A DNA stretch of 37,668 nt from NCBI GenBank assembly GCA_021786915.1, contig JAJYMP010000081.1, positions 1 to 37,668 on the forward strand, in the 5' to 3' direction. The stretch comes from Chloroflexota bacterium. Its GTDB lineage: Bacteria; Chloroflexota; Limnocylindria; Limnocylindrales; CSP1-4. Below, piece by piece: positions 14,891-21,689 of the stretch (its first letter is position 1; each line of letters opens with the position of its first letter). Below the pieces are notes generated by a model. That model was not told the origin of the DNA, did not search any database, and saw only the letters and a list, made by a program, of their open reading frames with translations. The translations under genes were made by a program, and so were the position numbers.

Positions 14891-15387
14891 GGCTTGATCT
14901 TGGCGTACTGGGTCTCGAAGACGCCAGCGCTCATCTGGCCGATCTGGACGGCGCGGATGACGCCGCTCTTGTCGATGAAGAAGGTCTGCGGCGGCGCGGC
15001 GATCCGGTAGCTGTCGGCGATGGTCCCGTTCGGGTCGGTCACGGTCGCCCAGGTGGCGCCGAAGTCGGTGCTGAACGACTTGCCGAGGTCTGGCGTGTCC
15101 TTGTACAGGACGCCCAGGACGACGAGCCCGTCCGCCGCGTGGGCCGTGAGCTTGTCCTTGAACACCGGGAACTCGTCGCGGCACGGGGTGCACCACGACG
15201 CCCAGAAGTTCAGCACGACCGGATGTCCCTGGAACGAGGCGAGGCTGATGGTCGAGCCGTCGAGGGCGGTCCCGGAGAAGGCCGGGGCTGCGTTGCCGAC
15301 GGCCGGGGCCGTGGACGAGCCCCCGCATGCGGCGACGAGCAGCGCGACGGCGAGGAGTGCGGCGGGGAGCGGGCGAAGTCGACGGAT
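14887..15387 (-). CDS. TlpA/ResA-like thioredoxin-fold lipoprotein, non-canonical start
   Basis: The protein has a lipoprotein signal ending LLVAAC (Cys21 counting from ATC 15387). It continues with AAPAFSGTALDGSTISLASF and the redox motif VLNFWASWCTPCRDE (Cys66 and Cys69). The cis-Pro region is APPQTFFIDKSG. Such proteins keep thiols reduced outside the membrane for cytochrome c or CuA assembly. No ATG, GTG or TTG lies in frame before the signal peptide; an in-frame TGA is at 15409-15411. The nearest GTG (15216) would remove the signal and first strands. ATC at 15387, with AGTAGG about 9 nt upstream, is the best candidate start, making 166 residues. A sequencing error is the alternative. Confidence 0.8.
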   Translation of the reverse strand: MRRLRPLPAALLAVALLVAACGGSSTAPAVGNAAPAFSGTALDGSTISLASFQGHPVVLNFWASWCTPCRDEFPVFKDKLTAHAADGLVVLGVLYKDTPDLGKSFSTDFGATWATVTDPNGTIADSYRIAAPPQTFFIDKSGVIRAVQIGQMSAGVFETQYAKIKP

Positions 15388-15397
15388 GGCTTGATAC

Positions 15398-15628
15398 CTA
15401 CTTGACGGTCAGCGTGCCGGTCATCGCCGGGCGGACCGTGCGGCTGAATTGGAAGGCGCCCGCCGAGAGTGCCGGGACGTCGTACACCTCGACCACCGGG
15501 CCGGCCACGATGTCCACCCGGAACACCGCCGAGCCATGGACGTCGCGGATCTCGAGATTGTGCGGAACACGGTCGCGGTTGTCGAACGTCACGCCGAGGC
15601 GCCGCCGATCGATGTTCCGTGGCCTCAG
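15398..15628 (-). CDS. Small cupredoxin-like protein lacking copper ligands
   Basis: The sequence VTFDNRDRVPHNLEIRDV, IVAGPVVEVYDVPALSAGAF and PAMTGTLTVK is that of cytochrome-oxidase-linked cupredoxin domains. The usual C-T-V-H-P-x-M ligand loop reads R-T-V-R-P-A-M, so both the Cys and the second His are Arg, each explained by one transition. The first His (HN) and the Met remain. The frame has no ATG. A CTG at 15628 overlaps the stop of the preceding gene (CTGA), giving 76 residues; GTG 15592 gives 64. Both are shorter than normal and lack the first strands and any signal peptide. It is probably decaying or has a non-copper role. Confidence 0.6.
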   Translation of the reverse strand: MRPRNIDRRRLGVTFDNRDRVPHNLEIRDVHGSAVFRVDIVAGPVVEVYDVPALSAGAFQFSRTVRPAMTGTLTVK

Positions 15629-15993
15629 GACCGTCGGGCCCGCGCTTCGACCGCCCACGCCCCGAGCCCGGCCGCCGCGGTGAACGCGCCGCCCACCAGC
15701 CACGCGGCGCCCTCGAGCAGCCCGAACGAGAGCACGAAGGCGCCGGCCGCCAGCAGCAGCGGTCCCACGACTGGGCTCTGGAGGCGCCGACCGTCGGGGG
15801 TGAGGGGCGGGCGCCGCCGGGCGCTCCCGCCCCGGCCCAGCGCGAGCGCTGTCCACCTCGCAGCGGCGATCGCGAGGAACGCCGTGGCAATGAGCAGCAG
15901 GAGCCGCGGGATCACCGCGACGAGCGCGCCCCAGTCAGGCGCGACCAGGGCGCCCGTCCAGGAGACCACCTGCGTCCAGAAGTCGTTGAGCAT
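15625..15993 (-). CDS. Small membrane protein of the oxidase cluster
   Basis: The 122-residue product has an N-terminal segment VVSWTGALVAPDWGALVAVI and hydrophobic stretches at about 25-48, 75-92 and 95-112. A basic loop RGGSARRRPPLTPDGRR separates the first helix from the others. Proteins of this shape sit beside oxidase subunit III in Chloroflexota, and I infer a subunit-IV-like or assembly role. No catalytic residues are visible. It lies 48 nt after ctaE, and its stop overlaps the CTG of the cupredoxin frame. Confidence 0.6.
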   Translation of the reverse strand: MLNDFWTQVVSWTGALVAPDWGALVAVIPRLLLLIATAFLAIAAARWTALALGRGGSARRRPPLTPDGRRLQSPVVGPLLLAAGAFVLSFGLLEGAAWLVGGAFTAAAGLGAWAVEARARRS

Positions 15994-16041
15994 CCGTTGG
16001 GTCGCGCCTCGTGCGGGTCCACCCGCGGGCGCCCTCGAGCG

Positions 16042-16713
16042 CTACGTCAGGTACAGGATCGAGAATAGGACGATCCAGACGACGTCGACGAAGTGCCAGT
16101 ACAGGGACACCGCCTCCACCATGTCGTGGTGGCGCGCGCTGAACTGCTTCGACCGGCCGCGGTAGAGGACGATCGCCAGCATGACCGCCCCCGCCAGGAC
16201 GTGGGCGCCGTGGAAGCCGGTGAGCGTGAAGTACGTCGTGCCGAACGTGGTGGACCGCACGCTCAGGCCCTCGTGCATCAGGTCGGTGTAGTCATAGACC
16301 TGGAGCCCGAGGAAGATCGCGCCCAGTCCCAAAGTGACGGAGATCCAGCGGATGAACGCCCGCTGGTCGCCGCGCGCGATCGCGCGCACCCCGGCCTGGC
16401 ACGTGACCGACGACAGGATGAGGAGCACGGTCGCCGGGAGGATGACGTTGGGCGCCCCGCTCGAGGTGGTGAGACGCCACGGGTTGAGCAGGCCCGCGAA
16501 CTGCGTCGGCGGCCAGACCTGGGTCTGCACGCCGTTGACGAGCTCTGTGTGGCCCAACCGGATCGTGAAGTACGCGGCGAACAGCCCGGCGAAGAACATC
16601 ACCTCCGAGGTGATGAACAGGAGCATCCCCAGGACCGGGGTCCCCAGCCCAGGTCGGCCCCCCTGCGCCACAACGGTCCGCGGGGTCGACAGGGCAGTGG
16701 CCTCGGCGCTCAT
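16042..16713 (-). CDS. ctaE: Cytochrome c oxidase subunit III
   Basis: The 223-residue membrane protein has the heme-copper oxidase subunit III pattern. It shows LLFITSEVMFFAGLFAAYFT (conserved Glu in helix I of short forms), WPPTQF, LTGFHGAHVLAG and the closing LYWHFVDVVWIVLFS. It stabilises the oxidase core and helps proton supply. ATG 16713 is preferred, because GGAGAG lies 6 nt upstream; an in-frame ATG at 16731 lacks a good site. It heads the minus-strand block that continues with a small membrane protein, cupredoxin, TlpA and an ABC exporter. Genes for subunits I and II are not in the window. Confidence 0.95.
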   Translation of the reverse strand: MSAEATALSTPRTVVAQGGRPGLGTPVLGMLLFITSEVMFFAGLFAAYFTIRLGHTELVNGVQTQVWPPTQFAGLLNPWRLTTSSGAPNVILPATVLLILSSVTCQAGVRAIARGDQRAFIRWISVTLGLGAIFLGLQVYDYTDLMHEGLSVRSTTFGTTYFTLTGFHGAHVLAGAVMLAIVLYRGRSKQFSARHHDMVEAVSLYWHFVDVVWIVLFSILYLT

Positions 16714-16868
16714 CGCATTCTCTCCGTCCATTCGTTCGCGGCTGGATCGAGCCGGGAAACCGCATCATAGGCGGCAAAGGCCTCTCGCCCTCCGAATGGC
16801 CCCCCTGACACGTGACGTATGGCATGCAGGCGCGACTTGGCTGCGGGGCGGCGATCCGCGGACTGCGC

Positions 16869-16874
16869 CACAAT
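16869..16874 (+). promoter_or_regulatory. -10-like element, leaderless start of ctaG
   Basis: CACAAT, then 6 nt (GCCGCC), then GTG 16881. No ribosome binding site is present. The element lies in the divergent gap between ctaE and ctaG. Confidence 0.45.
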
Positions 16875-16880
16875 GCCGCC

Positions 16881-17906
16881 GTGCGTCGGACCATCGCCTC
16901 TCGCGCCGCCCCTCGCGCGGCCGGCCCCTCGGCGGCCTTCGGGCTCACTCTCGCCTTCGGGGTTGCGCTGGCGGGCGTCGCCCTCGCGCTGCCCGCGGTG
17001 GCCCTCGCGCACGGCGACGAGCAGCTGCCGGCCCCCACGCTCGCGACCTTCGCGCTCTCCTGGCAGTTCGACCCCACGGTGTGGCTGCCGGCCATCGCCG
17101 CCGTGGCGCTGTGGTGGCTGGGCGTCCGGCGCGTGCGGTCGCGCGGGGGCCACATCGCCCTCGCCCGGACCGCATCCTGGCTCGCGGGCGTCTTCACGAT
17201 CCTCGTCGCGCTCGACTCCGGGATCGGCCTCTACGACACGACGCTGTTCAGCGTCCACATGGTCCAGCACCTGCTGCTGACGCTCGTCGCGCCGCCGCTG
17301 CTGCTCCTGGCGGGCCCCATCACGCTCCTGCTCCAGGCCGCGACGCCCAGGGTTCGCCGACGCTGGATCCTGCCCGTGCTGCACGCGCGGGCCTTGGCGA
17401 TCGTCGCCAATCCGGTCGTCGCCGGCGTCCTGTTCGCCCTCGTCATGTGGGGGACCCACATCTCCCCGGTGTTCGAGGCGTCGCTGGAGAACGTCACGAT
17501 CCACGAGGCCGAGCACGCGGCCTACCTCGTCTCCGCGCTCCTGCTATGGTGGCCGGTGGTCGGCCGCGACCCGTCGCCCTGGCGGCTGAGCCACGCTGCG
17601 GGCGCGCTCTACCTCGGCCTGCAGATGCCCCAGATGGCCTTCCTCTCCGTGGCCCTCCTCATGGCGCCGACGCCGCTGTACGCCTGGTATGCGAATGCCA
17701 CCCGCACCTGGGGACCGACGCCGCTGGCGGATCAGCAGACGGCCGCCGGGATCATGTGGGTGGGGGGAAGCCTGGTGTTCATCGGCGCCGTCGTCGTGCT
17801 GATCGGGCTCTGGATGCGCGACGAGGACCGTCGAGCGATCCGCGAGGATCGCCGCCTCGACGCGGCCGAGGCGGCGAAGGCAGGCCCGGCCCGGCCTGCC
17901 GGATAG
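16881..17906 (+). CDS. ctaG: CtaG-type (caa3) cytochrome c oxidase assembly membrane protein
   Basis: This 341-residue protein is of the Caa3_CtaG family known from Bacillus. It has an N-terminal signal or helix followed by about seven membrane helices. Family marks include LFSVHMVQHLLLTLVAPPLL with paired His, VMWGTHISPVFEASLEN, HEAEHAAYLVSALLLWWPV and LADQQTAAGIMWVGGSLVF. The conserved His residues are thought to handle copper for the oxidase. GTG 16881 is chosen because a -10-like CACAAT lies 6 nt before it; an upstream ATG at 16812 would add 23 residues without a binding site. It is divergent from ctaE, sharing an upstream region. Confidence 0.9.
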   Translation: MRRTIASRAAPRAAGPSAAFGLTLAFGVALAGVALALPAVALAHGDEQLPAPTLATFALSWQFDPTVWLPAIAAVALWWLGVRRVRSRGGHIALARTASWLAGVFTILVALDSGIGLYDTTLFSVHMVQHLLLTLVAPPLLLLAGPITLLLQAATPRVRRRWILPVLHARALAIVANPVVAGVLFALVMWGTHISPVFEASLENVTIHEAEHAAYLVSALLLWWPVVGRDPSPWRLSHAAGALYLGLQMPQMAFLSVALLMAPTPLYAWYANATRTWGPTPLADQQTAAGIMWVGGSLVFIGAVVVLIGLWMRDEDRRAIREDRRLDAAEAAKAGPARPAG

Positions 17907-17916
17907 CGTCGACGGG

Positions 17917-18933
17917 TCAGGCCTCGGGCGGCACCGGGGCGGCGAGGTACTCGCGGTACCGCTCGGGGTCGACGTTGCCGCCTGACACGACCCCGACGAT
18001 CGGGCCCTCGGCCGGGTCGAGGCCGGCCTCGCGGGCGTGGAACCGCATGGCCGCCACTGGGAGCGCGCCCGACGGCTCGACCACGAGCCGCGCCTCCTCG
18101 GCCGCGAGCCGCACGGCGGCCGCGATCTCGGCCTCGCTGACCGTGATGATGCGGTCCAGCTGCGCGGACAGGTGCGCGAAGTTGAGCCTGCCGATGGCCT
18201 GGGTGCGCGTGCCGTCGGCGATCGTCCGGCTCACCCGCTCGGCCTCCCAGCGGACGATGTGCCCGGCCTCGAGCGAGGCGCGCGCGTCGGCCGCCAGCTC
18301 GGGCTCCACGCCGATGACCCTCGCCCCGGGCGCCAGCGCGCGGATCGCCGCCGCGACCCCGCTCGCCAGCCCGCCGCCGCCCACCGGCACCAGCACGGCT
18401 GACACGTCGGGGAGGTCCTCGGCGATCTCGAGCCCGCAGGTGCCCTGGCCCGCGACGATCCGGCGGTCGTCGAACGGCGGGATCATCGAGAGCCCGCGCT
18501 CCGCGGCGATCCGCTCGGCCACGCGCTTGCGCTCGTCCGACGCCGTCCCGACCACCACGACCTCGGCGCCGTCCGCCTCCACGCGCGCCTTCTTGAGCGC
18601 CGGGGCGTCGGAGGGCATGACGATGACCGCCGGCACGCCGAACAGCCGCGCCGCCCGGGCGACGCCCTGCGCGTGGTTGCCCGAGGAGTAGGTGATGAGG
18701 CCGCGGCCCCGCTCGCCGGGGGACAGCACGGCCGCCGCGTGGTAGGCGCCGCGGAGCTTGAACGCGCCGATGGGCTGGAGCGACTCGGCCTTGAGCCACT
18801 GGCGCCGTTCCGGGGCGCCGAACGGGACGAGCGGCGTGTGGAGCGCAACCCCGGCCAGCACCCGGGCGGCCGCTCGGATCTCCTCGATGGTGACCAGGAC
18901 GGGCGCGTCAGGCGCCCCGGCTTCGGCCGTCAC
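17917..18933 (-). CDS. PLP-dependent threonine/serine dehydratase (catabolic type)
   Basis: This 338-residue fold-type II PLP enzyme has the lysine motif ESLQPIGAFKLRGAY (Lys59), the phosphate/carboxylate loop SSGNHAQG (83-90) and the glycine loop PVGGGG (183-188). It lacks the C-terminal ACT regulatory domains of biosynthetic IlvA, so it is closer to TdcB or serine racemase. The reaction would convert threonine or serine to 2-oxobutyrate or pyruvate plus ammonia; racemisation is possible. Its ATG overlaps the stop of the DksA-like gene (ATGA). Its end faces the ctaG end 10 nt away. Confidence 0.9.
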   Translation of the reverse strand: MTAEAGAPDAPVLVTIEEIRAAARVLAGVALHTPLVPFGAPERRQWLKAESLQPIGAFKLRGAYHAAAVLSPGERGRGLITYSSGNHAQGVARAARLFGVPAVIVMPSDAPALKKARVEADGAEVVVVGTASDERKRVAERIAAERGLSMIPPFDDRRIVAGQGTCGLEIAEDLPDVSAVLVPVGGGGLASGVAAAIRALAPGARVIGVEPELAADARASLEAGHIVRWEAERVSRTIADGTRTQAIGRLNFAHLSAQLDRIITVSEAEIAAAVRLAAEEARLVVEPSGALPVAAMRFHAREAGLDPAEGPIVGVVSGGNVDPERYREYLAAPVPPEA

Positions 18934-19280
18934 CGATACCGACCTGCGGGCACCTTCTTCTGGCAGTCGATGCAGTGGGCCGCGGCGGGCAGGGCCTCGA
19001 GCCGCGCGTCGCCGATCGGCTTGCCGCAGGTGATGCAGGTGCCGTACGTCCCGGCTTCGAGCCGCGCAAGCGCAGCGTCCACCGCCGCGAGCTGGACCTC
19101 GTTGTGGTCGCGCAGGGCGAGATCGCGCTGCTGGGCGAAGACCTGGCTGGCCGCCGCCGCCTGCGACCCGTAGGTCATCGGGTCGGGCGCCTGGATCGTC
19201 GTCTCGCGCTGCTCATCGAGGAGGCGCGCGCGCTCCTCGATGAGGGCCCTCCGTGCGGCCTGGCGGCTCGACTCGTCCAT
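18930..19280 (-). CDS. DksA/TraR-type zinc-finger protein
   Basis: The 116-residue product has an N-terminal helical coiled region (residues 5-75, rich in Arg, Glu and Gln). The C4 zinc finger follows: YGTCITCGKPI (Cys82 and Cys85) and HCIDCQKK (Cys103 and Cys106). Proteobacterial DksA binds RNA polymerase with ppGpp, but short relatives outside that phylum are of unproven function. The acidic DxxDA tip of classical DksA is not evident. ATG 19280 has a -10-like TAGGAT 6 nt upstream and no binding site. The stop overlaps the dehydratase start, so the pair forms an operon. Confidence 0.85.
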   Translation of the reverse strand: MDESSRQAARRALIEERARLLDEQRETTIQAPDPMTYGSQAAAASQVFAQQRDLALRDHNEVQLAAVDAALARLEAGTYGTCITCGKPIGDARLEALPAAAHCIDCQKKVPAGRYR

Positions 19281-19286
19281 CCCCGC

Positions 19287-19292
19287 ATCCTA
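19287..19292 (-). promoter_or_regulatory. -10-like element, leaderless start of DksA-like gene
   Basis: TAGGAT on the minus strand, 6 nt (GCGGGG), then ATG 19280. The transcript would start at or next to the start codon. Confidence 0.5.
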
Positions 19293-19369
19293 CTCCGGGC
19301 TGCGCTAGGCTCGGCGCACCAGGAGCACGCCGGGCCCCGTTCTCGGCGCCCCGTCAAGGAGCAATCGGA

Positions 19370-19543
19370 ATGGCGATCGTCAAGGACCCGGTCTGCGGCA
19401 TGGACGTGGACACCGAGGCGTCCAAGCTCTCGCTCGAGCACGAGGGCAACACCTACTGGTTCTGCGGCAAGGGCTGCCTGCTCGAGTTCAAGGACGACCC
19501 GGACAAGTACCTCGACCCGAACTACGTCCCGCAGGGGATGTGA
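19370..19543 (+). CDS. YHS-domain protein
   Basis: This 57-residue protein is made up of one YHS domain: VKDPVCGMDVDTEASKLSLE, then NTYWFCGKGCLLEFKDDPDKY. Cys9, Cys32 and Cys36 are in the usual metal-binding positions. YHS domains occur at the start of copper ATPases and as small stand-alone metal-binding proteins. Given the nearby oxidase and metal-transport genes, a copper or other soft-metal role is plausible but not shown. ATG 19370 is supported by AAGGAG (19356-19361), 8 nt upstream. The codons upstream in frame have no family similarity. Confidence 0.88.
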   Translation: MAIVKDPVCGMDVDTEASKLSLEHEGNTYWFCGKGCLLEFKDDPDKYLDPNYVPQGM

Positions 19544-19629
19544 CGACCCCCGTTCGTGCTGAGCTCCTGACCGCGCCGGCGCGGGGGCGGCGGCGCGGAT
19601 GCGGCGCCGGCGCGGGCCGGCGGGGAGCC

Positions 19630-20103
19630 TCAGGCCGGCGCGGCCGCCGCCAGGCCTGCGCTGCAGCCCTGGCACGTCCCGAAGAAGTCCAGCTCGTGCG
19701 ACTCGACGCGGAACCCAGACGGCGCCTCCCAGGCTGACGTCGCGCACGCGCCCACCGGCACCACCCGCCCGCACTGCGTGCAGATCGCGTGGTCGTGGTG
19801 CTCGCCGCCGCAGTACGCGTAGCCGATCGCGCCCGAGGCGAGCGTCGCGCGCTTGACGCGGCCCGCGGCGTCGAGGCGCTCGAGCGTCCGGTACACGGTG
19901 GCGAGGCTCGTGGACGGGGCGAGCACCCGCGCCGCCGCGAGGATCTGCTCCGGGGCCTGGAGCCGATCCGCGCTGACGAGGACGTCCACGATGGCCCGCC
20001 GCGGGCCGGTCGCAGTGCCGCCCAGCGAGTCGAGCGCGTCAGTCACGCGGTCCGTGGCGGTGGCTGCGCCGCGGCCCGCCGGGTGGTGGCTGGGCCTGGT
20101 CAC
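19630..20103 (-). CDS. Fur-family metal regulator
   Basis: This 157-residue repressor has a winged helix ending with the recognition segment STSLATVYRTLERLDAAGRV (about 64-83). The hinge and metal sites follow: GGEHHDHAICTQCGRVV (His102, His103, His105, Cys108 and Cys111) and SHELDFFGTCQGC (His136, Cys144 and Cys147). The two CxxC pairs form the structural zinc site. Which metal or peroxide it senses (Fe, Zn, Ni or Mn) cannot be read from sequence; Zur or Nur fits the transporter context. GTG 20103 overlaps the transporter stop (GTGA). The operon promoter has a Fur-like site at 21055-21069, so self-repression is likely. Confidence 0.9.
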   Translation of the reverse strand: MTRPSHHPAGRGAATATDRVTDALDSLGGTATGPRRAIVDVLVSADRLQAPEQILAAARVLAPSTSLATVYRTLERLDAAGRVKRATLASGAIGYAYCGGEHHDHAICTQCGRVVPVGACATSAWEAPSGFRVESHELDFFGTCQGCSAGLAAAAPA

Positions 20104-21035
20104 GGCACGTTCACCTCGACTTCGCCGAGCGAACGGACTCGCCGGATCGCTCGGACAAAGCTGCCGGCCGCGATGACGCCCACGATGACGGTCACCAGCA
20201 CGAGGCCTGCGTTGATGCTCTCGAGGTTGGGGATCCCGAGCCCGGTCGGCAGCCCGGCGTCGAGCGTGGTCGCGATGCTCGGCAGCAGCAGCGAGACCAG
20301 TCCCCAGGCGGCGAACAGCATGCCGCCGTAGAGGAGGGTGTTGCCGGCCACGGCGCGCGAAACGTAGTTCATGGCCGTGGCGCCCAGGTTCCGCGCCCGC
20401 ATCCACGCGCCGAGCGCCGCGCCAGCCGCCGCCTGCACGAGCATCGTCCCGACGCCGAAGAGAAGGCCCGGCAGGAAGGCGACGGCGGCGTTGGGCATGG
20501 CCGGGGCAAGGACGGTGTAGATGATCACCGCGAAGGCGCCCGTGCCCCAGCCGGCGACGAAGCCGTGGACGAGCGTCATGCGGACCGGGATCGGCCGGTC
20601 GTCCCCAGCGGGCATCCCGTCGGTCCCGTCGTGCTGGCCCACCCGCACCACGCGGTGGAGGAATTGTTCCAGCCCCTCGGTGAGGTGCAGTTCGCGACCC
20701 AGTCGCAGGATGTACATGCCACTCACGGCCATCACGATCCCCACCAGCAGGTCGATCCAAGCGTTGAATGCGCCGCTGGCCAGGACCGGCGCCAGGGCCA
20801 GGAACGCCAGCTCGGAAGCGATGGCCCGCTGCACCGCGAAGGCGGCCGAGAACAGCAGGCCAGCCTTCATTCCCTGTCTGCCCGACGCTGCGCCGATGGC
20901 GTAGCTCACCGTGATGGGCCAGGTGTGCTCGTCCGGGGTGACCCCGTGGAGCACGCCCAGCAGGAATGACATGGCGAGGATTCCGACGATGCTGGAGCCG
21001 GTTCCGGAGGCGATGAGGGAGGTGGTCGTCAGCAT
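20100..21035 (-). CDS. NicO/UreH-like metal transport membrane protein
   Basis: The 311-residue protein has about seven membrane helices and the motif LLGVLHGVTPDEHTWP (His30, Asp35 and His37). This H-x4-D-x-H pattern is like the helix II signature of nickel/cobalt transporters of the NiCoT/NicO/UreH group. A second motif, TLVHGFVAGWGTGAFAVIIY, follows a charged cytoplasmic loop (residues about 110-145). Import or export of Ni, Co or another divalent metal is inferred. The gene begins the operon and overlaps the Fur-family gene. A consensus promoter and operator lie upstream. Confidence 0.75.
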   Translation of the reverse strand: MLTTTSLIASGTGSSIVGILAMSFLLGVLHGVTPDEHTWPITVSYAIGAASGRQGMKAGLLFSAAFAVQRAIASELAFLALAPVLASGAFNAWIDLLVGIVMAVSGMYILRLGRELHLTEGLEQFLHRVVRVGQHDGTDGMPAGDDRPIPVRMTLVHGFVAGWGTGAFAVIIYTVLAPAMPNAAVAFLPGLLFGVGTMLVQAAAGAALGAWMRARNLGATAMNYVSRAVAGNTLLYGGMLFAAWGLVSLLLPSIATTLDAGLPTGLGIPNLESINAGLVLVTVIVGVIAAGSFVRAIRRVRSLGEVEVNVP

Positions 21036-21054
21036 GATTGATCCAGTCGGGCGG

Positions 21055-21109
21055 TGAGAATGAGTCGCAGTTGCAAGCAGAGTATGGTGCGACCCGGCCG
21101 CCCTGTCAA
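21055..21109 (-). promoter_or_regulatory. Sigma-70 promoter with Fur-type operator for the transporter-fur operon
   Basis: On the minus strand, TTGACA (complement of 21104-21109) is followed after 17 nt by CATACT (complement of 21081-21086). Just downstream, around and after the expected start point, TGAGAATGAGTCGCA (21055-21069, plus-strand reading) matches 11 of 15 positions of the TGAtAATgATTaTCA Fur/Zur/PerR palindrome. The site would block the promoter when bound by the operon's own regulator. Confidence 0.65.
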
Positions 21110-21379
21110 CCGGGCGGCTTTCGACGGCCGGCCCGGCCCAGGCTGCGGTGGGTTGGCCCGGGCGGTTGTGCACGCCGGCGCAGGCAGGTCAGCGCGGCTC
21201 GAGGGCCAGCGCTCCCTGGAGCCCGGTTCCCGCCCCGTGCCGCCGATGATCGTGTCCCGCATAAGCCGGCGCTAAGCCGGCCTCGCCAGACTGAACGATC
21301 CGCCGGTCAGGTCGAGGGCACCCGAGAAGCGACCACCGGCGGCAGGGTGGGCCCGATGCGAACGGGCGAGGAGGGTCCG

Positions 21380-21472
21380 GTGTGGGATCGCGTGCGGCGG
21401 GCAGGGACGACGTTGGCCCCGTGGTTGGCGCTGGCGATGGCGCTGGTCGTCACATCCGGCAAGCGCTGGTGA
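21380..21472 (+). CDS. 30-residue membrane micro-peptide ending SGKRW
   Basis: GTG 21380 follows AGGAGG (21369-21374) with 5-nt spacing. The peptide begins VWDRVRRAG, has one hydrophobic helix TTLAPWLALAMALVV and ends TSGKRW. A second peptide of almost the same length and the same SGKRW ending is encoded at 28041-28136. The TGA overlaps a GTG that opens the next tiny frame. No known family is recognised. A single-helix membrane peptide with basic residues on both sides is what the sequence shows; a role as an accessory subunit, signal or toxin is open. Confidence 0.5.
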   Translation: MWDRVRRAGTTLAPWLALAMALVVTSGKRW

Positions 21473-21531
21473 GCGCCGTGGCCGCGAACGGCACGCGCTG
21501 GCAGGGCGAGGGCGTGAGCCGTCGCTGGTGA
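21469..21531 (+). CDS. 20-residue peptide coupled to the SGKRW peptide, ending SRRW
   Basis: GTG 21469 overlaps the previous stop as GTGA. The frame encodes VSAVAANGTRWQGEGVSRRW and ends at 21531. The peptide contains two R-W pairs. At the second locus (28027-28044) the equivalent overlap opens a five-codon frame VSRRW. Translation by reinitiation is possible, but there is no independent binding site. It could equally be a chance extension of the repeated GCTGGTGA stop context. Confidence 0.3.
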   Translation: MSAVAANGTRWQGEGVSRRW

Positions 21532-21677
21532 GCGGCCCTGGGCGGGCCGGCTAGACCCGAATGGTCGGCCCGCCGTCGCTCCAGAGCCGCTGGGCGAGGT
21601 AGACCGGGATCGCGGACGCGAGGATCGCCTGGCGGTCAGCGCCGCGCCCTGTCTCGGGCGCCTTCGTCGCTCTGTCG

Positions 21678-21683
21678 CATCAT
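21678..21683 (+). promoter_or_regulatory. -10-like element, leaderless start of blue-copper lipoprotein gene
   Basis: CATCAT, 6 nt (GGCGGC), then GTG 21690. It is the weakest hexamer of the set but has the exact spacing. Confidence 0.35.
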
Positions 21684-21689
21684 GGCGGC

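Noticed and set aside
19560..19622. Very GC-rich inverted repeats between the YHS and fur genes as a terminator
   Set aside because: Many alternative short pairings exist and there is no T-run; CGCC/GGCG runs of this sort are expected by composition.
21553..21660. Minus-strand frame ending with ILASAIPVYLAQRLWSDGGP
   Set aside because: The stretch looks mildly protein-like, but there is no start codon before an in-frame stop about 40 codons upstream and no recognised family. Possibly a relic, not supported enough to list.
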